A stretch of DNA of 64,000 nt from Psychromonas sp. SP041 (GCF_000470315.2 NZ_CBRF02000001.1:224525-288524), one strand, 5' to 3'. Shown: positions 1-9,183, counted from the stretch's first letter. The notes: a model not told the origin generated them from the letters alone. Made by a program: numbers and translations.

Positions 1-39
1 TTAACTCATGGGTCAATATTAAATGGCAAAGGAATAAAG

Positions 40-486
40 ATGAATTCAGATATTAATACAAGGCAAGAAGTTGCACCTGCAGTTTTTTCAACAGTTAAAG
101 CACTGTTAGAGGGGCATATTATTGTAGTGGGTGACGAAGAATACCGTTATGCAACTAAAGGTCAGGAGCTTTATGAAGAGATTAATGACGTAGAGGATGA
201 CCGTGTGTTTGTTGCGACAGAATCAGGTATCTATAAGCGCTATTTCACTTCTAACATGGGATCGGACACTTCTACTAATATGGATTCTGTTAATGTTCAC
301 TTAAGACCGTTATGGGCGAATGGGTTTATGTGGGTTCATATTTGTTCCGATTCACTATCAATTATTAGTTCATTAGTAAAAGAAATGACTGAAAAAGAAA
401 AGTTGATCATTTCAGGAAATGTTGTGTTGACAGATATTAATTGTAGAAGCAGAAAATTAGCTAGCAATAGAAATGCCCAAGGGTAA
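40..486 (+). CDS. hypothetical protein, 148 aa
   Basis: I do not recognise this protein. It is a soluble, acidic product with no signal peptide or membrane segment. The ATG at 40 follows a purine-rich AAGGAATAAAG element at good spacing, which supports the start. It is the only gene visible before the intrinsic terminator at 547 and may be the last gene of an operon entering from the left edge. Its base composition matches its neighbours. The gene call is fairly safe; the function is unknown. Confidence 0.7.
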   Translation: MNSDINTRQEVAPAVFSTVKALLEGHIIVVGDEEYRYATKGQELYEEINDVEDDRVFVATESGIYKRYFTSNMGSDTSTNMDSVNVHLRPLWANGFMWVHICSDSLSIISSLVKEMTEKEKLIISGNVVLTDINCRSRKLASNRNAQG

Positions 487-546
487 AGGGCAATGGCAAC
501 TCGTTTAAATACGGCTTGCCGGACCAACAACATGTTATTAACTTAG

Positions 547-579
547 AGCCTACTTGTAAATCAAACAAGTAGGCTTTTT
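547..579 (+). terminator. intrinsic terminator
   Basis: An 11-bp perfect stem (AGCCTACTTGT with ACAAGTAGGCT) and a 7-nt loop are followed by a run of five T. It lies 60 bp after the first gene and should end that transcript. Confidence 0.85.
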
Positions 580-631
580 GCTTGAGAGGGTTTGTGCTTA
601 GTCTTATCAAGAACGTGCAAAGTAATGCGTC

Positions 632-1492
632 CTATGACATTACAGGCATGTGTTCCTTATAGTTTAATAAGCTTTTCATGGAATTAATATCATTAATAAA
701 AGGGCCCTCATCTAACGAGAGATTAACCAGTCTGTCATAAACGCTTTTGTTACGTACAGGGTCGAGTTCAAGCAAGTCGTGTCCAGAAATTGAAACTAAG
801 AACTTAGTCGGTGCCGAGAGATCATTTTTATTAGGAAACAATCTGAATTTAGGCGTATTGGTTGCTAAAATATTGTCTATGATATCTACGGCTAGATTGT
901 GGGAGAAGGCAAGCTTTGCCTGCGTTAACGTGGCTTCGACTAAAAACTGCGTGTTATTAGTAATGTCTAATGATGTCATTACGTTATCAAAGCTAATATG
1001 GTCTTTATACTTAAGGGATGATACGGCTTCAAAGTCATGCCCTTTAAAGATAGAGTCTGTTGATTCAAACACAGGCTCTATTTCAAGATAGGAATACTTT
1101 TCGGTTAATTGATTAATTACAATTTGTTCATTGTAATTGTGGAATTTGCTTAGGTTTGCATTGAGGTATTTGTTTGCTTTGTTAAGCCCAGAAATGACTG
1201 CCGTAATAAGTTGGTGCTGCCCATCGAATTCCTTAAGCAGTAATGCCATGAAATCTTTCTTCAGAAATAGGTACCGGCTTTTTTTAATCTCTAGTAGCTC
1301 ATTCATTAATGTTTTGCTTCCAAAAAGATGTTCTTTGCACTGAGATACGGCTTCAAAAGCATCAGAAACAAGTAGCGCTATGCGAGCACGAGTTGATTCG
1401 TCTTCTGCGCCCCATGTCTTATTAATGATGTCAGAGCAGGCTTCCATTTCATCTTTAATGGATATCTTCTTGTTTGTTAATAGCACTGCCAT
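632..1492 (-). CDS. hypothetical protein, about 286 aa
   Basis: This protein is unrecognised. It is soluble and mostly helical in appearance, with no signal peptide and no known motif. The frame stays open to a GTG at 1519, but the ATG at 1492 has an AAAGAG ribosome site nine bases upstream while the GTG has none, so I prefer 1492. It converges on the first gene and is divergent from the Sel1 gene at 1679, with an AT-rich intergenic region of about 190 bp that should hold both promoters. The function is unknown. Confidence 0.65.
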   Translation of the reverse strand: MAVLLTNKKISIKDEMEACSDIINKTWGAEDESTRARIALLVSDAFEAVSQCKEHLFGSKTLMNELLEIKKSRYLFLKKDFMALLLKEFDGQHQLITAVISGLNKANKYLNANLSKFHNYNEQIVINQLTEKYSYLEIEPVFESTDSIFKGHDFEAVSSLKYKDHISFDNVMTSLDITNNTQFLVEATLTQAKLAFSHNLAVDIIDNILATNTPKFRLFPNKNDLSAPTKFLVSISGHDLLELDPVRNKSVYDRLVNLSLDEGPFINDINSMKSLLNYKEHMPVMS

Positions 1493-1678
1493 AGATTGAT
1501 TCTCTTTATTATTAAACACATAGGTGTTTGATTTGTTTCTGAAATATATACGTCATTGTATTTTATTGTTATGGATTAGTCTATGCCTTATCCAGACTTT
1601 GTTGACGGCAATCATTTTTTAGATATAGTATTTCAGTAATATCATTGAAAAAACATTCATATTGATGAGAAAAATAAA

Positions 1679-2470
1679 ATGAAAAGAAAAATGGCTCGCT
1701 TTACACCCGCTTTGTTAGTTGCCACCAGCTTGTTAGTGTCGGGAACGGTTAAGGCAACGGATAACCAGGCAATGAGTTTTTCAACGAACATGTGTGCGAA
1801 CTCATTTGTTAATAATAATGACAATGCGGGCGCCTCGATGATGGGGTACTGCAAACAAGTAGCGGATAGCGGTGACATGATAGGCGCCGCCATTATGGGT
1901 GAGATTTACTTAAATGGTCATAAAGGAGTCGGCAAGAACTATAATAAGGCTTACCAATGGTTTAGTACAGCAGCAGAGCAGGGGCATGTCCCCTCTATAG
2001 CAGAGCAGGGAAGAATGCAGATGCTTGGATTAGGTACTTTTACAGACATTGACAGTGGAATAAAGCTAATAGACAGTGCTTTTGATAGCCGTTCAGGTAA
2101 GGCTGCTTACTATAAGAGTGTTTTTTATCTTAATGAGGAGTTGTATGATCAATCTCTGGGATTAAGTTATATGGAGAGAGTTCAGAAAGTGTGTGAGTTG
2201 AATTTGATTGCTGTGGACTATGGTTACAATGAGAGAAAGTCGGCCTTTGATGAGTTTATCAGTAGTATTGTTAGTTCAATGCCGAACGTGGGGGCCAAAT
2301 TGCTTTTAGAGTGCACTCAGAGAGTCGAGGATTATCATCGGTCACATAAAGACTTGTTCCTCTATGCTCATGCTGGAAAGCCACTGGCAGACACATGGAA
2401 AATGCCTAAGGGGCCATTCCCGGTAACATCTCCTGAGTTCTGGCTAAATATCATTGCACCTAAAGATTAA
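1679..2470 (+). CDS. exported Sel1-repeat protein
   Basis: The N-terminus is a typical Sec signal: basic MKRKMARF, a hydrophobic stretch, then a cleavage-like VKA before TDNQ. Residues of about 60-110 carry Sel1/TPR-like repeats (GAAIMGEIYLNG, then YNKAYQWFSTAAEQGHVPS). These form helical hairpins that mediate protein contacts. The second half keeps a helical-repeat look but is degenerate. The mature protein is probably periplasmic. Family members range from scaffolds to regulators of envelope functions, so the exact role cannot be inferred. It appears to be a single-gene unit. Confidence 0.75.
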   Translation: MKRKMARFTPALLVATSLLVSGTVKATDNQAMSFSTNMCANSFVNNNDNAGASMMGYCKQVADSGDMIGAAIMGEIYLNGHKGVGKNYNKAYQWFSTAAEQGHVPSIAEQGRMQMLGLGTFTDIDSGIKLIDSAFDSRSGKAAYYKSVFYLNEELYDQSLGLSYMERVQKVCELNLIAVDYGYNERKSAFDEFISSIVSSMPNVGAKLLLECTQRVEDYHRSHKDLFLYAHAGKPLADTWKMPKGPFPVTSPEFWLNIIAPKD

Positions 2471-2579
2471 ATAGGGGAGACCTACATATATATTTGCGGC
2501 TATCTTCTTTAAGCTTTTTATTGCTTCCCTAAATTGTTATAATATGTGGAAAATAATAACAATAAAATAGGCACCAGTT

Positions 2580-3953
2580 ATGAGCTATAAACAGCAAATA
2601 GAATGGTTAAAAAAGAATTATTTCAATCTTAATATTTATGATTTCAAAAAATCTAATAATAAAGTAAAAATAAATGAAGACGTAACACGAATGGATGATG
2701 TTGCAGAATTCATTCTTAGTGCAGGCAGCGTTAATATGAAAGTGTTCATTAAAAATGAGTCTTTCATATCTGCCAATGAACAATCAGACAATAAAGGGCC
2801 TTTTCGGATCAGGCAAGAGATGATCATTGACGACAAAAAATCTACTGTCGACAAAAAACGAATATTAGAAGATGGCGAATATAAATATGAAGGTAAAAAT
2901 GATTTTCCAGAATCGATAAGAACGATGATTGGTCGCAGCATTCAAAACTTGTCTACGCATAAGCCCCTTATGTTATCTGATAAACATTATGAAACTTACC
3001 AAAAAAACCTTGAAGCAATGAAGAGTAATGACATTGACATTAATGATACTCGCCAAGGCATCATGGATGGTCTTGGCTGGATAAAAGATGACATATACAG
3101 TTGCGGTAAAGTAGACAAAGATATTGTTAATAGCTTTATTGATAATGAGATAGAACTCCTCAAATCCCTTTTGCCTGAAGGCATGCAGTTAAATGAAGAA
3201 GTTGAAATTTTAGGTGGGTTAAAAAGATTAGGCCACCGCGCTAAAGATGTTGATAAAGTGGAATCGTTATTTAGTGACATTGAAAAAAGTATTGATGTTT
3301 GTCTGGACCAGGCAAAAGCAAGTTTTAATACAGAGCCGACTATAGATGACCAGGTGGCCTGCTATAAAGCTGCACAGTTAGACTACTTTAAAGAAATCAT
3401 GAAGAGTAAAATTAACGAAAAGCAAGCCGGCATTTTGGTTTTAAAGAACAGTATTAGTGAAAAAGAAGAATTTATTACAAATATGCTGAGCATTAATGCT
3501 AATAAAGAGGTGTCGAGTACGCTTTCAAATGATCCTGCTCAGTTCCAAAAGCTACTTGATAAAGAGGTTGAGTCATTACAAGAAGCGGAAAGTGAGTGCG
3601 ACGCACTTATTGCGCAGGCCGAGAACGCGGCGGATTCAATTGAAGCCTTAGGCACAAAAATGCGTTTAGTTCCCAATGAGCTTTTTGAAAGGTTATCTAG
3701 TGGCATTGAGCCACCACTTGAAGGCGTAGAGCAAAAAATGCAAGCAGACTTAAATGCTTCTCTGCTTAATTCAGAAAGTCCGAAACTATTTCTCAGATTT
3801 GTACAGAAATTTTCAGGTGATGAACAGGATTCAATTGTTTATTTTGCAATGAAAAATGATGGTGCAAGAATAAACAAAATGATAGATGCACATGAAAACA
3901 ATGAGCTTCAAAAAAGTAGTGAGAACGAATATCACTATGAGCCGTCAATGTAG
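2580..3953 (+). CDS. hypothetical helical/coiled-coil protein, 457 aa
   Basis: This protein has no recognised family. It is hydrophilic and very rich in Lys, Glu, Asp and Asn. The segment of about 260-400 is long, charged and helical, and likely forms a coiled coil. No signal peptide or transmembrane segment is visible, so it should be cytosolic. A TATAAT box lies about 40 bp upstream and the gene is followed by a strong hairpin at 3988, so it looks like its own transcription unit. The function is unknown. Confidence 0.7.
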   Translation: MSYKQQIEWLKKNYFNLNIYDFKKSNNKVKINEDVTRMDDVAEFILSAGSVNMKVFIKNESFISANEQSDNKGPFRIRQEMIIDDKKSTVDKKRILEDGEYKYEGKNDFPESIRTMIGRSIQNLSTHKPLMLSDKHYETYQKNLEAMKSNDIDINDTRQGIMDGLGWIKDDIYSCGKVDKDIVNSFIDNEIELLKSLLPEGMQLNEEVEILGGLKRLGHRAKDVDKVESLFSDIEKSIDVCLDQAKASFNTEPTIDDQVACYKAAQLDYFKEIMKSKINEKQAGILVLKNSISEKEEFITNMLSINANKEVSSTLSNDPAQFQKLLDKEVESLQEAESECDALIAQAENAADSIEALGTKMRLVPNELFERLSSGIEPPLEGVEQKMQADLNASLLNSESPKLFLRFVQKFSGDEQDSIVYFAMKNDGARINKMIDAHENNELQKSSENEYHYEPSM

Positions 3954-3987
3954 ATCTCTTATTGACCACAATTAAGCCATAGTTAGC

Positions 3988-4020
3988 GCATAATTCCCGC
4001 ATTAATGGCGGGAATTGTGC
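3988..4020. terminator. hairpin after the 457-aa gene, atypical terminator
   Basis: A 13-bp stem with one G-U pair (centred on AATTCCCGC and GCGGGAATT) has a 7-nt loop. No T-run follows on the plus strand. It may end transcription with Rho or simply protect the 3' end of the message. Confidence 0.5.
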
Positions 4021-4098
4021 CTAAAGGTATCCCTGCTGTCACAATTGACCTAAAATAATTTTAGTAATATACTTAGTTGCTTCAGAGTAAGGGGTTCA

Positions 4099-4758
4099 AT
4101 GGTTAAATTAAGTGCGATTTTGTTATCCCTTTATGTGTCGTCTGCATTCAGTGCTGCGATGGATTTGAGTCGTTTTTATAATCCATTAGTTGATGCTGGT
4201 ATTCCTAAGAGTTTAATTTCTATGGGATCAGGTAAAGACTGTAAGGAGATTAACAACAGGGCAAATGCTCAGTCTGAAGCATATACGATTTCCCCCGATG
4301 GGGTGACAGTGAAAGACGTCTACTGCGATATGGAGACATTTGGCGGTGGATGGACATTGCTGTATTCGTTTGGCAGTCAACCAGTGTCTAAGCAGGCGCT
4401 TATTTTGGGTGGTATTAATGACCAGTCTTCCCTGGAAAGCTCAGGACTTAAGCATCGATTTACTCACTTAAACTTGACGCGATATGGTGTTGCTGAAAAC
4501 GAGCTGCAGCTATTCACATCAGGGCGTGAGCGAGGATATGTTGAATTTACTGTGCCAGCATTTGCTAAAGAAGTACGACTAGATGTGAATACAAAAAAAT
4601 ACAACGGTCGCGTTAATATCATAAAGAATGGCGTATTTCGTTTTTCCATCAACCAAAAAAGCATTAAGTCACCTGTCTTTTTGTCTGTATCACCTAATGA
4701 CATTTTGAGAATAGAAGAAGATGGGATCCTGTGGGTGTCATCTATTTGGGCGAGGTAA
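4099..4758 (+). CDS. secreted protein with fibrinogen-like domain start
   Basis: A short Sec signal (MVKLSAILLSLYVSSAFSA) is followed by a segment of about residues 45-95 that resembles the first half of a fibrinogen C-terminal domain: GKDCKEINNRANAQSEAYTI, then a Cys-containing VYCDMETFGGGWTLLYSF. The second half lacks the usual fibrinogen core and ends in a beta-rich region (residues of about 150-219), so the fold is truncated or divergent. Such domains usually bind carbohydrates or acetylated groups. Two Cys residues could form a disulfide. It precedes two Dsb-like genes on the same strand, with gaps of 37 and 23 bp, which suggests one operon. Confidence 0.65.
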   Translation: MVKLSAILLSLYVSSAFSAAMDLSRFYNPLVDAGIPKSLISMGSGKDCKEINNRANAQSEAYTISPDGVTVKDVYCDMETFGGGWTLLYSFGSQPVSKQALILGGINDQSSLESSGLKHRFTHLNLTRYGVAENELQLFTSGRERGYVEFTVPAFAKEVRLDVNTKKYNGRVNIIKNGVFRFSINQKSIKSPVFLSVSPNDILRIEEDGILWVSSIWAR

Positions 4759-4795
4759 CAACTAACCCTAATCCAGCAACAAATGGTAATAGATA

Positions 4796-5305
4796 ATGGA
4801 AAGCATTAAGCATAATAATAATAATAAAGTATTGATGGGCATGTTAATGTCGCTATGTGCAGTCGGCCCGGCGTTTGGCGCTAATGTAGCCAAAGAAATA
4901 GTATTAAACACAAAGTTAACAGACACTAATTCAACCGCGTCTTTTTCAGGTGTGTTTAATTCATTGATCGACGTTAATGATTATTCAGGTCGGATGGTGC
5001 TTGAAGTTGATAGTCGATACAGCCTAGACAAAGACACCGTATCGGTAAGCGACGATGAAGACAATGTCATTAGTACGTCAATTTCTATTGAAGAGTCTCA
5101 AATGTTGCCTGGTACATATGATAGCTACAATGTTATTGAAATTAGTTATATGGGAAGCAAAGTGCTTGGAAACTTAACGATCAGTTACCAGGTTTGTTTA
5201 AATAAGACTGGGGAGTGTTTACCTGAAGCGACGCATTACTTTTTAAATAAAAAATACGATGAAAAAGAAAACATTGATGAGTCAATTCTTGAATTTAACG
5301 AATAA
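4796..5305 (+). CDS. periplasmic DsbD-alpha-like protein
   Basis: The protein has a signal peptide (cleavage probably after AFGA, about residue 29) and a single beta-rich domain. Near the C-terminus, YQVCLNKTGECLPEA (Cys134 and Cys141) resembles the reductase-active loop of the N-terminal domain of DsbD, where two Cys sit in a YQGCxxxxxCYPP context. In DsbD this domain receives electrons and passes them to DsbC or DsbG. Here it is a free-standing 169-aa protein with one extra residue between the Cys. The next gene encodes a DsbD-gamma-like thioredoxin. The assignment rests on motif and context, so it is moderate. Confidence 0.55.
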   Translation: MESIKHNNNNKVLMGMLMSLCAVGPAFGANVAKEIVLNTKLTDTNSTASFSGVFNSLIDVNDYSGRMVLEVDSRYSLDKDTVSVSDDEDNVISTSISIEESQMLPGTYDSYNVIEISYMGSKVLGNLTISYQVCLNKTGECLPEATHYFLNKKYDEKENIDESILEFNE

Positions 5306-5328
5306 TATTTAACAGAACAAATAGGAAG

Positions 5329-5925
5329 ATGATGTTTAATTCAAAAACAAAATCATTAACAAAAAGAAAACCGACTTCTCATGCGACACCTAATGTCAAA
5401 GTACAGGAAGAACAAAACGATAATTGTCGCTTTAATAAAACTGCTGCCATCGCGTTAGGGTTTGGGTTATTGGTTGTCTATATGACGCCTGGTTATTTAG
5501 AGTCAATGTATTTAAAGACACTGCATAAAGAGCGATCGCCTTCAGCCATTGTTGAAACGGTTAGTACATTAACTTTTAAAGATGTCGTTGGCGTGAAGGG
5601 TATCCGCGAAGAGATACGTCGTTCAGCGGCAATAGGTCAACCGGTGTTGTTAGATTTCTATGCAAGCTGGTGCTCTTTTTGCGAGGCCTATAAAAGAAAG
5701 ACATTTACGGATAAGAAAGTCATTAGTGAGTTGGACCATTATAATCGGATAAGGGTTGATTTGTCTGATGCGAATGACATTAGTCGAGAGGTTTTTGAGG
5801 CGTTTGGGATCATTGGATTGCCTGTTATTGATTTTTATAACGAAGAGGGCGTAAGAAACGAAAGAGTGACCGGGTTTGTTGGCCCAGAAGAGTTTGTAGA
5901 GCGGTCTCGTCGCAAAGCGACTTAA
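5329..5925 (+). CDS. membrane-anchored thioredoxin, DsbD-gamma-like
   Basis: A basic N-terminus of about 37 residues precedes one membrane segment (about 38-56) and a thioredoxin domain from about residue 85. The active site is WCSFC (Cys115, Cys118). The contexts LLDFYASWC, KTFTDKKV, GLPVIDFY (cis-Pro) and RVTGFVGPEEF match the C-terminal domain of DsbD better than thioredoxin itself. Topology should place the domain in the periplasm, where it would hand electrons to the DsbD-alpha-like partner encoded just upstream. No DsbD membrane (beta) domain is encoded nearby. Confidence 0.75.
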   Translation: MMFNSKTKSLTKRKPTSHATPNVKVQEEQNDNCRFNKTAAIALGFGLLVVYMTPGYLESMYLKTLHKERSPSAIVETVSTLTFKDVVGVKGIREEIRRSAAIGQPVLLDFYASWCSFCEAYKRKTFTDKKVISELDHYNRIRVDLSDANDISREVFEAFGIIGLPVIDFYNEEGVRNERVTGFVGPEEFVERSRRKAT

Positions 5926-5953
5926 AGTACCACCTTTTCTTTTTCTTTCCTGC

Positions 5954-5981
5954 CCCGCTCTAACGTGTCGTTGAGAGCGGG
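5954..5981. terminator. hairpin between convergent genes
   Basis: The stem is CCCGCTCTAACG with CGTT and AGAGCGGG and carries a one-base bulge. It lies between the plus-strand thioredoxin gene and the minus-strand gene ending at 6004. It has no clear T-run on either strand, so it is a probable but not canonical bidirectional terminator. Confidence 0.45.
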
Positions 5982-6003
5982 CTGAATTGCTTCGTTATGG
6001 GCT

Positions 6004-6684
6004 TTATTTATTGAGCGGTTTAAGCGAAAGCCAGTTTTCAATAATTGCGTCCCATGAGGTTGCTTCTTCTACATGACGACTCATGGTAAACGAACAAGAC
6101 TCCTTATCGCTACACGCAATCTCTTGAATAAATCCACCTTTAGGTTTGACGGTAGATTCTCGAAGCGCGACGGATTTACAGATAGGACAAATTAACTTCT
6201 TATTTGGTGAGTTTTTGGCGCTCAATTTTTTTACATAATCGCTTGCCGAGGTTGCGCTTAATACGGCATTGATTTTTGAGCTTACTTCGAAAAAGTAATT
6301 CGTCATGACTAAGTTATTGTTTGGGTCACCCGCTTCTTTCATAAATGAAGTGTATTGGTCAAGTACAACACTGAACGGAATTTTAATCGGTAGTTTCGTT
6401 TTATTTACATGTTCTTCATCAGTCACGATAATGCAGAATCTTACATCTTTTAGCGTTTCAGATTCTTCGACGTAACAAGGCAAAACAGATACTGCAGTCA
6501 CATAGCCCATAAACGCATTTCTTATTGATACCGCGTTCTGTACTGAGAGGGTGTCTGAGCTATTGTTAATATTAAGCGGCCTATCAAATGTGACTTGTTC
6601 ACTTAAGAGTGCCGTTTCTTGGTCGATGAATATATTGCCCTTTCCATCGGTTACAAATGCCATTACTTTGTATTTGTTTTTCAT
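6004..6684 (-). CDS. hypothetical protein with C-terminal zinc-ribbon-like motif
   Basis: The last 60 residues contain CPICKS, then CSDKESC, then SWDAIIENWLSLKP. This four-Cys layout followed by a Trp-containing helix resembles the small Lar-type restriction-alleviation proteins and related zinc ribbons. The N-terminal 160 residues are unrecognised. A TTG at 6699 keeps the frame open, but the ATG at 6684 has a GGA element upstream and is preferred. An anti-restriction role would be speculation. The gene is convergent with the Dsb-like pair. Confidence 0.6.
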   Translation of the reverse strand: MKNKYKVMAFVTDGKGNIFIDQETALLSEQVTFDRPLNINNSSDTLSVQNAVSIRNAFMGYVTAVSVLPCYVEESETLKDVRFCIIVTDEEHVNKTKLPIKIPFSVVLDQYTSFMKEAGDPNNNLVMTNYFFEVSSKINAVLSATSASDYVKKLSAKNSPNKKLICPICKSVALRESTVKPKGGFIQEIACSDKESCSFTMSRHVEEATSWDAIIENWLSLKPLNK

Positions 6685-6770
6685 TGTAAATTTTTCCAAT
6701 TATATTTTTAATTTTAATTTTAATTTGGTTTGGGTTCGGTGTTCCGCTTTAGATTTATTAATACCGTCTA

Positions 6771-7550
6771 TTAAAGGCCCGCACGATAAATAGGATTAAC
6801 AGGATCATTGATATCAAAAAGAGTGATCCCTGATTGCGGCATATGCTTATGCTTGAAGGCTGCAGAATCAATGAAGTATCGGTTGCCAATGGAGTAATGT
6901 TTAAAGCTATTTCTTGCACTATAGGTATGCCCATGAAATATATGCTTTAGACCAGGCACAGAAAATCTATCATTCTCTTCTTTTGAAAGAGGTTCGTGAT
7001 TTGTCATTTCTCTAATGGCTTTTTTAGCAATCCCTCTATCCCACATGCAATCATGCAAGAAGTCGTGATCTTGCTCCGTTAGTTTTTTGACAACTGTTTC
7101 CCATGGCATCCCGATAGGTGTAGAAGCGTGAACAATGCCTACTAAGCCATTTGCTGTTTCTATTTGGATGGCTGGATAGAGTTTATCTAGGAATAATGCT
7201 GCCATGTCTTTAAGTTGGGTTTCAGATAAGCCAAAGAACCAATTGTCTATCGGAAAGCAAGTTAAAGGTTTATTTGAACTAAAGAGGTGTTCGTTATTAA
7301 AAAATGCAAATTGAGCATCATGGTTACCAAAAACAGAAAAGAAGAAATCTTGTTTAAGCCACTCAATTGCCACTTTAGAATTTTGTCCTTTATCGACCAG
7401 GTCACCAGCGACAAGAATTCTGTCAACTTGTGGGTCAAAGTTGACTTTTTTCAGTCCTTTTTTGAGTTCATGGAATTCACCATGAATATCACTAGCTACG
7501 ATATCTCTTCCCTGTTTGTTTTCAGAGAGAAGGAGTGGGGAATTAAACAT
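6771..7550 (-). CDS. PPP-family metallophosphatase
   Basis: This is a calcineurin-like phosphoesterase of the PrpA/lambda-phosphatase type. The metal-binding motifs are in order: DIHGEFHEL near the N-terminus, VAGDLVDKG, then VFGNHDAQ, with later His residues in GIVHAS and FHGHTYS. The length (259 aa) is a little above the 220 aa of lambda phosphatase. The protein is cytosolic. Likely activities are removal of phosphate from Ser/Thr/Tyr or His residues; small-molecule substrates such as Ap4A are also possible. A strong minus-strand promoter of the shared type lies at 7585-7613 and an AAAGG ribosome site precedes the ATG. Confidence 0.85.
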   Translation of the reverse strand: MFNSPLLLSENKQGRDIVASDIHGEFHELKKGLKKVNFDPQVDRILVAGDLVDKGQNSKVAIEWLKQDFFFSVFGNHDAQFAFFNNEHLFSSNKPLTCFPIDNWFFGLSETQLKDMAALFLDKLYPAIQIETANGLVGIVHASTPIGMPWETVVKKLTEQDHDFLHDCMWDRGIAKKAIREMTNHEPLSKEENDRFSVPGLKHIFHGHTYSARNSFKHYSIGNRYFIDSAAFKHKHMPQSGITLFDINDPVNPIYRAGL

Positions 7551-7584
7551 CTGTCGCCTTTAGTTTACAGTGATACAAGGTATT

Positions 7585-7613
7585 ATTATAACCACAAATA
7601 GTATAACGGTCAA
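7585..7613 (-). promoter_or_regulatory. sigma70-type promoter of phosphatase gene, shared family
   Basis: On the minus strand the site reads TTGACC, 17 bp, TATAAT. The spacer begins GTTATACTA, matching the TATACT element seen in promoters of other genes in this window. It lies 35 bp upstream of the phosphatase start. Confidence 0.75.
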
Positions 7614-7781
7614 TTTTAGTGGTGCATCTGAGACCACGTACTAAACACATCGAAATAAAAATAAAAGCCTAAATAATACACGGACTTAGCGCAAAGACAA
7701 TGAGACCTTGAGAATTCTCAAACAAACAGATAGAATCCATCGCCAATAAAAGTCATAACAATAAAAACAAGGAGACTAGAG

Positions 7782-8549
7782 GTGAGTAAAATTTCTGACG
7801 CTTTAAAATCGAGTGTTTACGATGATATTAACGAAGGTGTAGAGTTTTCATTAATTAGTATCCCTAAACATCTCATGGACATAAAGAAAATATGCTTATC
7901 TTCTGACAGCTCTGTAGACGAGGTTATCGAAGCGATTGAAAGGGACCCTGGCTTAACCGGCTTTCTCATTAAGATGGCGAACACTATTCACTACTTAGGT
8001 CAAATAAACTCAATTACCTCTATCAAAGAAGCTTGTTTAAGAATGGGGCTGAGAAAAGTGGGTAATTACGCAATCTTGTATGCCACAAAACTAATGTATG
8101 AAATTAAGATCAAACATAGCAGCATCTCAGATGAAATGAAAAGAAACCTGAGGGAAGCTAAAAAGATATCCACCAGCGCGGTAGAGAGTGCTAAAAAACT
8201 CAAACAAGAAGGCCTGAAGTTCGACTTGTCAGAAATACAAACAACAGTCTCTTTGTACTTTGCGAGTGTACTACCCGTGTATGCAAAAGCCGGGCAACTT
8301 GATTTTGATAAAATTATTACAGACGACATTCAACGAGCATCTGGTGAATTAAGAACCATGTTAGTTCAGTCTCTTTTCAAGTATGTCGGCTACTCAAGTT
8401 CTGAAACAGAAAAAATCACCTTTGGTATGGGCGGAAAGATAGACTGGCTTGATATTGTTCACAAAGAAATCTATTTAAATGACAACAATATGGTTAGTCA
8501 AAGCATTAAAGAAAGGTTAAGTCATATTGGGTTTATCGAGGAAATATAG
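7782..8549 (+). CDS. HDOD-domain protein
   Basis: Residues of about 20-110 fit an HDOD domain: IPKHLMDIKKICLSSDSS, EAIERDPGLTGFLIKMAN, then ACLRMGLRKVGNYAIL. HDOD proteins lack the catalytic HD pair and act as signalling adaptors, often in stress, motility or cell-cycle control. The rest is helical without a second known domain. The start is a GTG at 7782, chosen because an AAGGAGA ribosome site lies seven bases upstream. It is a monocistronic unit divergent from the phosphatase gene. Confidence 0.75.
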   Translation: MSKISDALKSSVYDDINEGVEFSLISIPKHLMDIKKICLSSDSSVDEVIEAIERDPGLTGFLIKMANTIHYLGQINSITSIKEACLRMGLRKVGNYAILYATKLMYEIKIKHSSISDEMKRNLREAKKISTSAVESAKKLKQEGLKFDLSEIQTTVSLYFASVLPVYAKAGQLDFDKIITDDIQRASGELRTMLVQSLFKYVGYSSSETEKITFGMGGKIDWLDIVHKEIYLNDNNMVSQSIKERLSHIGFIEEI

Positions 8550-8655
8550 TCACTGTATCGATAACGTTGTGAGGAGCTGCCAGATTAGCTGGCATACCTT
8601 ATATTATTGAGGCCTCTTAATAGCATCAAAACTGAAGCTATATTACCTTTACCAG

Positions 8656-9072
8656 CTAATGTTTAGTGGCATCACTTAATGTCTCGTTTATAAAGCACGA
8701 AACATCAAAGAAGCCCATCATATCACAGCTATAGAACTGGTCTCCGACTTGGACAATGTCGCCGACAGACATTGATGTATGAGACAGCCCGGCCTTTGAA
8801 ATAATTGGTCGTGCTTCGCCATTTGGAGACCAAACTTCGCCTTGCATCATAGTGAAGATTTCTTCTAATTGACAAGTAATATCAGATGACGCTTCAGCAT
8901 ATAGTGTACCGACTAGCTTGTGTGAGACATTAAGCTCAACCTTCAGTCCGTTTTCAATACCAAATTTAATACCAATACCAGAAACGGCACGGAACGTTTC
9001 GCGAGTTTGGTACCAGATTTTAATCTCTGTTTGAGAAAGTTTTTTATGAAGCAGTGCATTAAGATTTGTCAT
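8656..9072 (-). CDS. hypothetical protein with SMSVGD motif, 138 aa
   Basis: This is a soluble protein with the central segment HTSMSVGDIVQVGDQFYSC. Similar short phrases occur in small accessory proteins of plasmids and phages of no known function; this is a recollection, not a search. Its promoter at 9155-9183 belongs to the shared family. No enzyme motif is visible. Confidence 0.65.
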   Translation of the reverse strand: MTNLNALLHKKLSQTEIKIWYQTRETFRAVSGIGIKFGIENGLKVELNVSHKLVGTLYAEASSDITCQLEEIFTMMQGEVWSPNGEARPIISKAGLSHTSMSVGDIVQVGDQFYSCDMMGFFDVSCFINETLSDATKH

Positions 9073-9154
9073 TTAAGTTCTTCTTATTGTATTAACGTAA
9101 ATTAAAGCAAACATGTGTTTAAACGGTGTTTGTTCGTAAACCAGATAAGTACTT

Positions 9155-9183
9155 ATTATATCTTATTTTGTATATTGAGTCTA
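9155..9183 (-). promoter_or_regulatory. promoter of the 138-aa gene, shared family
   Basis: The minus strand reads TAGACT, 17 bp, TATAAT, with ATATACAAAA in the spacer. The site is 83 bp upstream of the start codon. Confidence 0.65.
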
